A stretch of 52,574 nucleotides of DNA from Oscillospiraceae bacterium (GTDB lineage Bacteria > Bacillota > Clostridia > Oscillospirales > Oscillospiraceae): NCBI GenBank assembly GCA_022800665.1, contig JAAWQS010000011.1, forward strand, positions 1-52,574. Direction: 5' to 3'. The notes under the pieces were generated by a model. It saw nothing but the letters and a program-made list of their open reading frames with translations. It ran no database searches and was not told the origin of the DNA. Position 1 is the stretch's first letter, and every line of letters begins with the position of its first letter. This document shows positions 17,013 to 25,156 of the stretch, one piece after another. Both the position numbers and the translations under genes were made by a program.

Positions 17013-17693
17013 ATGGACTCATTTCTGGAAGTTACCCTAACCTTGTCAGAGGGACTGATTACCACCTCCAAGATGACTGTGCTGACCCTTTTATTTGCCC
17101 TTCCGCTGGGTCTTGTCATCTGCTTCGGCTCCATGAACCGCGTTTCTCCGCTGCGCTGGTTTGTCAAAACCGTCGTATGGATTGTGCGCGGTTCCCCGCT
17201 GATGCTGCAAATTCTGATTGTGTACTACGGCCCCGGCCTGTTCAACAATTTCCTCGATCAGAATTTCCCCGCCTTCCCTCTCCGCTTCGCCCTCCTCCCC
17301 CGATTCACAGCAGCCGTAGTGACGTTCGTCATCAATTACGCCTGCTACTTCTCCGAAATATACCGCGGCGGCATCCAGTCCATCCCCCGCGGGCAGTACG
17401 AGGCCGGTCAGGTTCTGGGCATGACCCGCAGTCAAATTTTCTTTAAGGTCACGCTGCTCCAGCTCATCAAGCGCATTGTGCCGCCGATGGGCAACGAGTT
17501 TATCACGCTGGTCAAGGACACTGCGCTGATCCGCGTCATCTGTGTCTATGAAATCATCTGGATGGGCGAATCCTACACCAAAAAGGGCATGATCTGGCCG
17601 CTGTTCTATACTGCCGTATTTTATCTGGCTGTGAGCGGCCTGCTGACCTTGCTGCTGAATTGGTTTGAGAAGAAACTGTCCTATTTCAAGTGA
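17013..17693 (+). CDS. Polar amino-acid ABC transporter, permease
   Basis: The 226-residue HisM/GlnP-type inner-membrane subunit has the N-terminal hallmark 'VRGSPLMLQILIVYYG' (about 54-69) and the EAA loop 'YEAGQVLGMTRSQIFFKVTLLQ' region that docks on the ATPase. Five or so membrane segments are visible. The ATG at 17013 follows AGGAGAGAAAAACG. It most likely works as a homodimer, since only one permease gene is present. Confidence 0.93.
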   Translation: MDSFLEVTLTLSEGLITTSKMTVLTLLFALPLGLVICFGSMNRVSPLRWFVKTVVWIVRGSPLMLQILIVYYGPGLFNNFLDQNFPAFPLRFALLPRFTAAVVTFVINYACYFSEIYRGGIQSIPRGQYEAGQVLGMTRSQIFFKVTLLQLIKRIVPPMGNEFITLVKDTALIRVICVYEIIWMGESYTKKGMIWPLFYTAVFYLAVSGLLTLLLNWFEKKLSYFK

Positions 17694-17708
17694 CAGGAGG
17701 TAAGGGAA

Positions 17709-18494
17709 ATGTCGATTTTAGAGGTCAGAAACATTGAAAAACATTTTGGCGACATTGAAGTCCTCAAGGACATCAGCTTTTCTCTGGAGAAGGGCCAGTC
17801 CCTGGCGATTATCGGCTCCTCCGGCAGCGGCAAGACTACCCTGCTGCGGTGCCTGAACTTCCTGGAACGTCCGGACCGCGGCAGTATCTCCGTCCACGGC
17901 AATGTGATCTTTGACGCCTGCGGCGTTTCTGCCCAGAGCGAGGAGGAGATTCGCCGCAAACGGCTGCATTTCGGTCTGGTATTCCAGAACTTCAACCTCT
18001 TCCCCCAATACACCGCGCTGGAAAATATCATGCTGGCGGGGACGCTGCTGGCAAAAGAGCGGCCTGACTACAAGGCAAAAAAGAAAGAAATCCTGGAGAA
18101 AATCCGGACGCAGGCGGCAGACCTGCTGGCCCAGGTGGGCCTGCAGACACGGATGGACAACTACCCGCACCAGCTCTCCGGCGGACAGCAGCAGCGGGTT
18201 GCCATTGCCCGTGCGCTGGCTCTGCATCCGGACATTCTGTGCTTCGACGAGCCTACCTCCGCCCTGGACCCGGAGCTTACGGGCGAGGTGCTGAAAGTGA
18301 TCCGTTCCCTGGCGGATCGGGATACTACCATGATTATTGTCACCCATGAGATGGATTTTGCCAGAGATGTGGCGGATCAGATTATTTTTATGGATGAGGG
18401 ATTGATCGTAGAACAGGGACCGCCGGAGCAGGTGATCGGGAATCCCCAGGAGGAGCGTACCAGACAATTCCTGAATCATTTCTCCAAAGGCTGA
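17709..18494 (+). CDS. Polar amino-acid ABC transporter, ATP-binding subunit
   Basis: The 261-residue GlnQ/HisP-type ATPase powers the importer. Walker A is GSSGSGKT (36-43), the signature is LSGGQ (156-160), and Walker B is ILCFDEP (176-182), followed by a D-loop SALD and the switch histidine in 'IIVTHEMDFA'. The ATG at 17709 follows AGGAGGTAAGGGAA, 15 bases after the permease stop. Compared with GlnQ there is a short insertion around residues 68-86. Confidence 0.95.
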   Translation: MSILEVRNIEKHFGDIEVLKDISFSLEKGQSLAIIGSSGSGKTTLLRCLNFLERPDRGSISVHGNVIFDACGVSAQSEEEIRRKRLHFGLVFQNFNLFPQYTALENIMLAGTLLAKERPDYKAKKKEILEKIRTQAADLLAQVGLQTRMDNYPHQLSGGQQQRVAIARALALHPDILCFDEPTSALDPELTGEVLKVIRSLADRDTTMIIVTHEMDFARDVADQIIFMDEGLIVEQGPPEQVIGNPQEERTRQFLNHFSKG

Positions 18495-18542
18495 AAAAGT
18501 ACCGCCCAAAAATCACTGAACTCCACAAGGATTATAACGCCA

Positions 18543-18590
18543 AAAACCATCACCACGCATCTTTCTATGCGCGTGGTGATGGTTTTCTCT
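18543..18590. terminator. Bidirectional terminator between the ABC importer and sipL
   Basis: The stem AAAACCATCACCACGC (18543-18558) pairs with GCGTGGTGATGGTTTT (18571-18586). Both exits are T-rich (TTCTCT on plus; TTTTTGG on minus), which suits the two convergent operons. Confidence 0.9.
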
Positions 18591-20121
18591 ATCTGGTTCT
18601 TGGGATCAGCAGCAGCCGGTCATAAGGAATCTGGCTCTCCTCATTCAGCTCATTCACTTCCAAAATACCCTTCCTGGTGGTGCGGTACTGCTTGGCCACA
18701 GACCACAGCGTCTCCTCCGGCGAGAGCTTCCGCAGAATCAGGGACGGCATAACCTCTTTATTCTGCTCCTCCTCGTCCGTCTCTCCCCCGCTGACGCAGA
18801 GATACCGCCGCCGGTTGGACGCGGACAGGGTGCAGTCCAGCGGGAAGCGCAGTTCAATGCCCTCCGGCATGATATTGGTAATCACATCGCCGTGACAAGC
18901 GGCCTCCCCCTGACAGCCCGCCAGCTCCCCCGGCATCTCGGCGGGACAGCTGACGGTAAACTCCCGGCGCACGCTGCCCAGCACGTCGTTTTCGTCCAGA
19001 TACAGGCATCTGGCCCAGGCGGAGATTTTCACCTCGCTGCCCGCCGGCTGCACCGCGCCGCAGCCGATCTCCGTGTCCAGCACCGATTTCACCGGCACGC
19101 CTGTCTCCAGCAGCTCCCGGACGTTCTGCCGCCGTGTGCTCTTCTGGGCGTCCTCGTTCAGCTCCAGCTCCATCATCTGGCAGGACACCGGCGCGGCTGT
19201 GCTGTAGAGGTCCGCGATAAAGGCGACCTCCTCTCCCCGCCACACCGTCACGCGGGCCTTTACCAGCAGCGACATCGTCACCACATAGGCGTCGTCCGGC
19301 GCACCCTCGCTGCCGGCACGGCATTCCGCGCTCAGAAGATGGTACGCCGCGTCGCTCTCGCAGTCCTCGTCAAATCCGTTTCCCTCCAGAATCTGTGAAA
19401 AGGGCAAGTCCTGCTGCAGCAGGGCCAGACGCCCGCCGTTCTCCCGGTACAGGATAGCGGCGGAAATCAGTCCCTTCACCACCAGCTTGCTGCCGATGAG
19501 CTTGCTGTCCGTCCCCCGGATGTCCAGCCGGGTGGAGAGAATTTCCTCCGCGCCGCCCCGGCCTGGGGACAGGGGCAGTTCCTCTGTAAAGGTAAACTCC
19601 TTCTCGCGCACGCCTGCCACCACGCGGCTCTCCCGCTTTTCACGCAGCAGCTGGACGTTCTCTCCGCCGTCCTCCGCCATCTCCGTACATACGGAGACCG
19701 TGGCGTGGCGGCAGCCGCTGGGATACAGTGTCAGGCTGGCTCTGGTGAGGACTTTTCTGGGGTTCAGCACGCGGGTATCAATGCTGTGCAGCTCCCCCCG
19801 GATGTCCAGAAACTCGCAGTCCGCCGGTCCCTGTCCCTCTCCGTAGCACTGGAAGGGGATCTGGAAGTGGAGGGCGCGGACGCCGTCCTCCTTCTCCGGT
19901 ATGTACAGAACCGACGCATCCACCGAGCCGCTGGCGCAGAACCGGCCATCTCCGGTCAGCTCGCAGCTGGTCAGACAGACCAGTCCTGTGGTGTCTACAA
20001 TCCGCGCAATATCTCCGCAGCTGTCCGGCACGATGTTCTCCCGCATGGTCTCGCAGGAGAAGGGGGCGAACTGGAGCGGTTCATAGTAATCGTGGCTGAC
20101 TTTTTTGAAATTCAATTCCAT
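18589..20121 (-). CDS. sipL: SpoIVA-interacting coat protein SipL (DUF3794/SPOCS repeats plus LysM)
   Basis: The 510-residue product has several DUF3794 (SPOCS) modules over most of its length and a C-terminal LysM module (about 466-510, 'LSPEETLWSVAKQYRTTRKG...LLLIPR'). This architecture is that of C. difficile SipL, the functional counterpart of Bacillus SpoVID, whose LysM domain binds SpoIVA and holds the coat on the forespore. The ATG at 20121 is used because GGGAGG abuts the in-frame ATG at 20130 with no spacing but is 9 bases from 20121. It follows spoVM by 51 bases on the same strand, and spoIVA lies 2.8 kb away. The role is inferred from architecture and neighbours. Confidence 0.82.
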   Translation of the reverse strand: MELNFKKVSHDYYEPLQFAPFSCETMRENIVPDSCGDIARIVDTTGLVCLTSCELTGDGRFCASGSVDASVLYIPEKEDGVRALHFQIPFQCYGEGQGPADCEFLDIRGELHSIDTRVLNPRKVLTRASLTLYPSGCRHATVSVCTEMAEDGGENVQLLREKRESRVVAGVREKEFTFTEELPLSPGRGGAEEILSTRLDIRGTDSKLIGSKLVVKGLISAAILYRENGGRLALLQQDLPFSQILEGNGFDEDCESDAAYHLLSAECRAGSEGAPDDAYVVTMSLLVKARVTVWRGEEVAFIADLYSTAAPVSCQMMELELNEDAQKSTRRQNVRELLETGVPVKSVLDTEIGCGAVQPAGSEVKISAWARCLYLDENDVLGSVRREFTVSCPAEMPGELAGCQGEAACHGDVITNIMPEGIELRFPLDCTLSASNRRRYLCVSGGETDEEEQNKEVMPSLILRKLSPEETLWSVAKQYRTTRKGILEVNELNEESQIPYDRLLLIPRTR

Positions 20122-20172
20122 TGTTGGCATCCTCCCTTTGCGGCATATCCTGCTTCCAGTGTATGAGGAGCG

Positions 20173-20247
20173 TCAATCCTTCATGCCAAAGAGTTTTCGC
20201 AGAATGCCGTTCAAAAATTTGGGAGACTTGACGACAACGATCTTCAT
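20173..20247 (-). CDS. spoVM: Stage V sporulation protein M (SpoVM), 24 residues
   Basis: A 24-codon frame starts MKIVVVKSPKF and ends in LRKLFGMKD. It matches the SpoVM pattern of MK + four residues + K.PKF, then an amphipathic helix with basic residues. Pro9 is in the same position as the functionally critical Pro9 of Bacillus SpoVM. The ribosome site is excellent (AAGGAGGTCCGCT before ATG 20247). SpoVM senses the convex forespore membrane and anchors SpoIVA. In Bacillus spoVM also lies a little downstream of rsgA, and here it follows the rsgA terminator. It is below the size cut-off of most gene finders. Confidence 0.88.
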   Translation of the reverse strand: MKIVVVKSPKFLNGILRKLFGMKD

Positions 20248-20261
20248 AGCGGACCTCCTTC

Positions 20262-20402
20262 CTACTTACGCATACAGGCGCAGCCGCAGCCTATCAGCAC
20301 AAACGCCACAAGGAACAGAAGGCATCCGGCGGGAAAAATCGCCGCAATGAGAATTCCCAAGCCCAAAGCCGCCGCAAACGCGCCGAGCCACCGGCATCCC
20401 AT
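20262..20402 (-). CDS. 46-residue cysteine-rich membrane peptide upstream of spoVM
   Basis: A small frame with a clear ribosome site (AAGGAGGCGATAGGTC before ATG 20402) ends 14 bases before the spoVM start, so the two are almost certainly one transcript. The product begins MGCRWLG, is nearly all hydrophobic (one or two membrane helices from about residue 5 to 38), and ends with a cluster CGCACMRK. It contains five cysteines (3, 27, 39, 41, 43). I know no family for it. The position suggests a mother-cell sporulation membrane peptide. Codon use resembles its neighbours. Confidence 0.7.
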   Translation of the reverse strand: MGCRWLGAFAAALGLGILIAAIFPAGCLLFLVAFVLIGCGCACMRK

Positions 20403-20470
20403 GACCTATCGCCTCCTTGCTTCCTTTGACTAGTACCATTATATACGCCTGCGCTCCATGTGTGCCGCAA

Positions 20471-20506
20471 GAAAAAACTGCTTCCGCCGCACTGCGGCGG
20501 AAGCAG
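20471..20506 (-). terminator. Rho-independent terminator of the yicC-to-rsgA cluster
   Basis: Minus-strand CTGCTTCCGCCGC, loop AGT and GCGGCGGAAGCAG are followed by TTTTTTC, immediately after the rsgA stop codon at 20507. Confidence 0.93.
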
Positions 20507-21385
20507 CTATTTATCCCATGCCTTTATGTTCTTCAGCTCATCGTACAGCCTGCTATAATTTCTGTGGCGGCGCCGGGGGATTTCGCCCGCCTTCACCGCC
20601 GCCAGGACAGCGCATCCCTTCTCCTTGGTGTGACTGCAATTGATAAACCGGCACTGGCCCAGATAGGGACGGAACTCCGCAAATGTCTCCGGAAGCCGCT
20701 CCTTCAGCTCCAAATCCAGCTCCGCCGCGTCGAAGGAGCTGAACCCCGGCGTGTCGATGACCTCCGCGCCGCAGGAGAGCCGGAACAGCTCCACATGGCG
20801 GGTGGTGTGCCGTCCCCGGCCCAGCTTCTCGCTGACCGCGGCCACCTTGAGGGAAAAGCCCGGCTCAATGGCGTTGAGCAGGCTGGACTTCCCCACCCCG
20901 GAATTGCCTGTAAAGGCGGAGAGTTTGCCGGAAATCAGCTCCGCCAGCCGGTCCAGCCCCGCTCCGGTGGCTGCGCTGGTGCGAACGGTGGGGAACCCGG
21001 CGGACCGGTAGATTTCCTCCAGCTCCTCCCCCGCCGCCAGATCCGTTTTGTTCACGCACACCACCACGCCGCAGCCCCTCAGAGCCGCGATAGCGGCCAC
21101 CCGGTCAATGAGGAAGGGGTCTGTCACCGGAATGGCGGCGGAGGCCACCACCACCAGCTGGTCCACGTTGGCCACCGCCGGGCGGTCAAATGCGCTGCTC
21201 CGGGGCTCGATCTCCCAGACCATCCCCCGGCCCGGCTCAGTCTCCCGGACCTCCACCCAGTCGCCCACCAGAGGGTTCCGCCCGTCCTGACGGAATTTCC
21301 CTCTGGCCCGGCACTCCAGGACCGTCTGGCCGGTATCCACGTAGTAAAAGCCGCTGAGGGCCTTTCTGATTCTTCCCCTACTCAC
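20507..21385 (-). CDS. rsgA: Ribosome small-subunit biogenesis GTPase RsgA
   Basis: RsgA is a circularly permuted GTPase that checks late 30S maturation. An N-terminal OB fold is followed by G4 NKTDL (112-116), then G1 GNSGVGKS (160-167) and G3 DTPG (211-214). The C-terminal zinc site is formed by Cys245, Cys250, His252 and Cys258. The order G4-G1-G3 is diagnostic. The start at 21385 overlaps the prkC stop by 8 bases, so translation is coupled. The gene closes the long minus-strand cluster. Confidence 0.96.
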   Translation of the reverse strand: MSRGRIRKALSGFYYVDTGQTVLECRARGKFRQDGRNPLVGDWVEVRETEPGRGMVWEIEPRSSAFDRPAVANVDQLVVVASAAIPVTDPFLIDRVAAIAALRGCGVVVCVNKTDLAAGEELEEIYRSAGFPTVRTSAATGAGLDRLAELISGKLSAFTGNSGVGKSSLLNAIEPGFSLKVAAVSEKLGRGRHTTRHVELFRLSCGAEVIDTPGFSSFDAAELDLELKERLPETFAEFRPYLGQCRFINCSHTKEKGCAVLAAVKAGEIPRRRHRNYSRLYDELKNIKAWDK

Positions 21386-23342
21386 TGAACGTAACCACCT
21401 CGTCCACCCAGAGCTGTGAATCCGCGTAAATCTTCATCCCGTACTCTCCGGCCTTCGCATACAGCGTCTCCTCCAGCATTCCGTAATCGCCGGGCAGGTC
21501 CTCGCTGTACTTCAGTTCTCCCTCCAGATAGATTTCCACATGGACCGTCTCCGGGCTGAAGGGAACGTTAAACGTCACCATTTTTGACAGCAGCTTCTGT
21601 CCGTCGCTGTAGGTGAAGTTGACCACCGTTCCCTCCGGCACCGACTCGCCCACATCCACGCTCTGGCTCAGAATCTGGCCCTCCGGGGCCGAACCCTCCA
21701 CCTTGGTGAACTCCGCCACCAGCTTCAGGGTATTCATGGCTTTCTGGACATCCGCCATCTGCTGTCCCACACAGGGCACCATAATGGAATTCTCAATTTT
21801 CCTGCCCAGGCTCAGAAACAGCGTCACGGTGTCCCCTTCGGACAGCTCCGCCCCCTCTGCGGGTTCCGTGCGGATGACGCAGCCCTCCTCCACGGTGTCG
21901 TGGTAGTCGCTTGCCCCCTCCACGACCAGCAGATTCAGCTCGCTCAGGTCCTTGTTCTGCTTGAGCACCAGCTCCGCGCTCCTGCTGTCGTAGCCCACCA
22001 GGTTGGGCATCGCGCCGGACCTGGCCCCCAGGCTCAGCGTCACGGTGATGGGAACCTGCGACCCGCTGGATGCCCTCCTTGTCCGTTCCGCCTCCGGCGT
22101 CTGGCGGATGATCTCCCCCTCCTCGTACTCGCTGCTGTACTGGGGCTTTCCGCCGTCCACAATCTCAAAAACGCCGTCCACTACTTCCGGAAGCTCTTTC
22201 GCCTCTTCAATGGTCATGCCAACCACATTCGGAACCGGATAATCCGGGACCTCCGTCGGCGCAACAAAGCTGCCCATAATGCCCTGATAGAGCTTTGTAA
22301 CCCCGAAATAGGCCAGCACGGCAATCAGCAGAACCACCAGCAGAATTTTCCACCAGGAGCCGCCGGACCGCTCGTCCTCCTCCTCGTCCTCCTCCAGAGG
22401 CGCATAGCGGTTTTGCTGCCGGTTCCGCGCCGCGGCGGCATTGGGGATATATTGGGTCGGCTCATCCGCGCCGCCGGTGGCGGCAGGACGGAGGTCTGCA
22501 ATAGAGTAATCAAAATTGATGCTGGGGTCTTTCCGGAATGCCTCCAGGTCCGCCAGCATCTCGTCCGCCGTGCTGTAGCGGCTGCTGCGGTCCGGCGCCA
22601 TGGCCTTGATGCAGATCTGCTCCAGAGCCTCTGGAATCTCCGGATTCAGCTCCCTGGGGTTGAGGGGGACGGCGTTAAAGTGCTGGACTGCCACCGCCAT
22701 GGGGCTGTCGCCCTCAAAGGGCAGGCGTCCGGTGAGCATCTCATAGAGCACAACGCCGGCGGAATAGATATCGCTGCGGTTATCCGTATAGTCCCCCTTG
22801 GCCTGCTCCGGGGAAATATAGTGGACGGAACCGATGGCCTCGTTGGTGGGATTGGAGCCGTTGAGGCAGGCAATTCCGAAGTCCGTGACCTTGGCCGTGC
22901 CGTCCCGCAGGACCATAATATTCTGGGGCTTGATGTCCCGGTGGACAATACCCCGGCTGTGGGCATGGCTGATCCCCTTCATAATCTGGCTGATAAAGTG
23001 CAGGGTTTCCGGCCAGTTCAGCCGTCCCCGGCGTTCCATATACTGCTTGAGGGTAATGCCGTCGATCAGCTCCATGACAATATAGTCCATGTCCCCGCCC
23101 CGGCTGACATCGTAAACCGCCATGATATTGGGATGGGACAGCATGGCTACCGCCTGGGACTCATCGTGAAACCGGCGGCGGAAATCCGCATCCTCGCTCA
23201 AATCCTTCTTCAGCATCTTGATGGCGACCAGACGGTTGAGCCGGTGGCACTTGGCCTTGAAGACCACCGCCATTCCCCCGGTGCCGATGACCTCCAGGAT
23301 CTCATAGCGGTTATCCAGCATCTTTCCTATGTATCGTTCCAT
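21378..23342 (-). CDS. prkC: PASTA-domain serine/threonine kinase PrkC (Stk1)
   Basis: This membrane kinase senses cell-wall fragments and lipid II and phosphorylates cell-division and germination targets. The kinase domain has the glycine loop IGTGGMAVV (19-27), Lys42, HRD (134-136) and DFG (154-156). A single membrane helix lies at about residues 330-355, followed by three extracellular PASTA repeats ('VPNVVGMTIEEA', 'MPNLVGYDSRSAE', 'VPCVGQQMADVQ') and a C-terminal beta-rich extension. The length of 654 is typical. It is 30 bases downstream of its phosphatase gene and before rsgA, as in Bacillus. Confidence 0.96.
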   Translation of the reverse strand: MERYIGKMLDNRYEILEVIGTGGMAVVFKAKCHRLNRLVAIKMLKKDLSEDADFRRRFHDESQAVAMLSHPNIMAVYDVSRGGDMDYIVMELIDGITLKQYMERRGRLNWPETLHFISQIMKGISHAHSRGIVHRDIKPQNIMVLRDGTAKVTDFGIACLNGSNPTNEAIGSVHYISPEQAKGDYTDNRSDIYSAGVVLYEMLTGRLPFEGDSPMAVAVQHFNAVPLNPRELNPEIPEALEQICIKAMAPDRSSRYSTADEMLADLEAFRKDPSINFDYSIADLRPAATGGADEPTQYIPNAAAARNRQQNRYAPLEEDEEEDERSGGSWWKILLVVLLIAVLAYFGVTKLYQGIMGSFVAPTEVPDYPVPNVVGMTIEEAKELPEVVDGVFEIVDGGKPQYSSEYEEGEIIRQTPEAERTRRASSGSQVPITVTLSLGARSGAMPNLVGYDSRSAELVLKQNKDLSELNLLVVEGASDYHDTVEEGCVIRTEPAEGAELSEGDTVTLFLSLGRKIENSIMVPCVGQQMADVQKAMNTLKLVAEFTKVEGSAPEGQILSQSVDVGESVPEGTVVNFTYSDGQKLLSKMVTFNVPFSPETVHVEIYLEGELKYSEDLPGDYGMLEETLYAKAGEYGMKIYADSQLWVDEVVTFSE

Positions 23343-23372
23343 AGTAAAGCGTCCTTTCTTCTAGGTTCAGCG

Positions 23373-24119
23373 TCACTGCTGCCGCAACAGCAAGGCGGTT
23401 ACATTGTCCGGCGCGCCCTGGGCCTTTGCAATCTCCAGCAGGCGGGCCAGACAGGTGTCGTTGTCCCCGTGGAGTACCTCGCGCTCCATCTCCTGGTCCG
23501 TAGCCGTGCCCACAAGGCCGTCGGTGCAGAGCAGCAGATAGTCGCCGGACTCCAGTGCAACCAGATAGCTGTCGCTGAGGGAATCCACGCCGGCGTCCGG
23601 GCCAAGGGCGCGGGTAATCAGGTTGCGGTTGGGATGCCTTCTGGCCTCCTCGGCGGTGATGTCCCCCCGCTCCACCAGCCGCTCCACAAAGGAGTGGTCC
23701 TTGGTAATCCGCGTAATGCCGCCGCCTGCCGGAATGCGGTAGGCCCGGCTGTCCCCCACGTTGCTCACCAACGCCTGTCCGTCCCAGGCAATGGCGGACA
23801 CCAGGGTGGTTCCCATGCCCCGGAGCCTGTCGGAGCAGGAGCGTTGATAGATGGCGGTATTGGCCTCCTTCACAGCGGATTCCGCCACCGTCTGCACATT
23901 TCTGGCGGACATATCCGCCCGCAGACGCTCCCGGCATACTGCCAGGAATGTCTCCACCGCCAGCTCGCTGGCCAGCTTTCCGCCCCCTGGCCCGCCCATG
24001 CCGTCGCAGACGACGCCCACTGTAAAGCCGTTATCCTGGTCAGTATAGACCGCGTAGGCGTCCTGGTTTTCCTGCCGTGTCAGCCCCACGTCCGTCATAC
24101 CCCATACGTTCATCATCAC
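23373..24119 (-). CDS. prpC: Stp1/PrpC family PP2C protein phosphatase
   Basis: This Mn-dependent phosphatase reverses PrkC phosphorylation. The 248-residue protein has the PP2C motifs 'VGLTRQENQDA' (11-21), 'VVCDGMGG' (37-43), 'NVGDSRAY' and 'LLLCTDGL' with metal-binding aspartates. The frame begins at GTG 24119, followed by two ATG codons. Any of the three is possible behind AGAAGGGA. The GTG overlaps the rlmN stop region by one base, so translation is probably coupled. Confidence 0.95.
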   Translation of the reverse strand: MMMNVWGMTDVGLTRQENQDAYAVYTDQDNGFTVGVVCDGMGGPGGGKLASELAVETFLAVCRERLRADMSARNVQTVAESAVKEANTAIYQRSCSDRLRGMGTTLVSAIAWDGQALVSNVGDSRAYRIPAGGGITRITKDHSFVERLVERGDITAEEARRHPNRNLITRALGPDAGVDSLSDSYLVALESGDYLLLCTDGLVGTATDQEMEREVLHGDNDTCLARLLEIAKAQGAPDNVTALLLRQQ

Positions 24120-25156
24120 TACAGTCCCTTCTTTCCGTTTTCCATGGCCTTCCTCCGCAGCTGGCCGCAGCTGGCGTCGATATCCCCGCCCAGACTGCGC
24201 CGCACCGTAGCCGTAACCCCCTGGCTCTCCAGGCGCTGCTGGAATTTGGACACCCGGCGGCTGGGCTTGAGGGGGCTTTCCGCCACGTCGTTGAGGGGGA
24301 TGAGGTTCACATGCCCCGGCATCCCCCGGAGTTTTTGTACAATCAAATCCGCCTGCCAGTCGCTGTCGTTGACGCCGTCGATCATGGCGTACTCAAAGCT
24401 GATACGGCGGCCCGTCCGCCTGAAGTAGTCGTGACAGGCGGCAAACAGCTCCTCCACGTCATAGGCCCGGTTCACCGGCATCAGCTTGTTTCTGGTCTCA
24501 CTGTCCGGCGCGTGGAGGGAGACGGACAGCGTTAATTGCAGCTCCAGCTCCGCCAGACGGCGGATACCGGGAACCACGCCGCAGGTGGACAGGCTGATAT
24601 GGCGCATTCCAATTTTCATCCCCTGTGGGTGGTTGACCAGCTCCAGGAACCGCAGCACATTGTCCAGGTTGTCCATGGGCTCCCCGATCCCCATCAGCAC
24701 GATATTGGAGACCGGCAGGCCGGAATCGCTCTGGGTAAAGAGTGCCTGGTCCAAAATTTCTGACGGCTGCAGGTCCCTCGCCTTCCCGCCGATGGTGGAG
24801 GCGCAGAAGGCGCAGCCCATCCGGCACCCCACCTGGGTGGACACACAGACGGTATTGCCGTGGCGGTACTGCATGAGAACCGTCTCAATACAGCTGCCGT
24901 CCCGCAGCTGCCAGAGGTACTTGACCGTACCGTCCAGTCTGGAGACCTGCTTCTGCACAGCCACAGGCGCGTCTATGTAACAGGACTCCGCCAGACGCTC
25001 CCGCAGGGGCTTGGAGAGATTGGACATTTCCTCGAAGGAGCGCACGCCCCGGTGCAGCCAGGAGAAGACCTGCTTTCCGCGAAAGGCCGGTTCCCCCATC
25101 TGTCCCAGAGCCGCCGTCAGCTCCTCCAGGGTCATGGATTTGATATCTTCCCTCAT
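24119..25156 (-). CDS. rlmN: 23S rRNA (A2503-C2)/tRNA methyltransferase RlmN
   Basis: This radical-SAM enzyme methylates A2503 of 23S rRNA and A37 of some tRNAs. The 4Fe-4S motif is Cys111-x3-Cys115-x2-Cys118 ('GCRMGCAFCAS'). The SAM motif 'GIGEPMDNLDNVLR' and a late catalytic Cys region are present. The length of 345 is standard. The ATG at 25156 overlaps the rsmB stop by 4 bases. It belongs to RlmN rather than the resistance enzyme Cfr on overall pattern and context. Confidence 0.96.
   Translation of the reverse strand: MREDIKSMTLEELTAALGQMGEPAFRGKQVFSWLHRGVRSFEEMSNLSKPLRERLAESCYIDAPVAVQKQVSRLDGTVKYLWQLRDGSCIETVLMQYRHGNTVCVSTQVGCRMGCAFCASTIGGKARDLQPSEILDQALFTQSDSGLPVSNIVLMGIGEPMDNLDNVLRFLELVNHPQGMKIGMRHISLSTCGVVPGIRRLAELELQLTLSVSLHAPDSETRNKLMPVNRAYDVEELFAACHDYFRRTGRRISFEYAMIDGVNDSDWQADLIVQKLRGMPGHVNLIPLNDVAESPLKPSRRVSKFQQRLESQGVTATVRRSLGGDIDASCGQLRRKAMENGKKGL

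Noticed and set aside
21900-24428. An 842-codon plus-strand open frame
   Set aside because: It lies antisense to prkC, prpC and rlmN, which carry full catalytic motifs. Long antisense frames are common in GC-rich coding DNA; it has no domain pattern or ribosome site.
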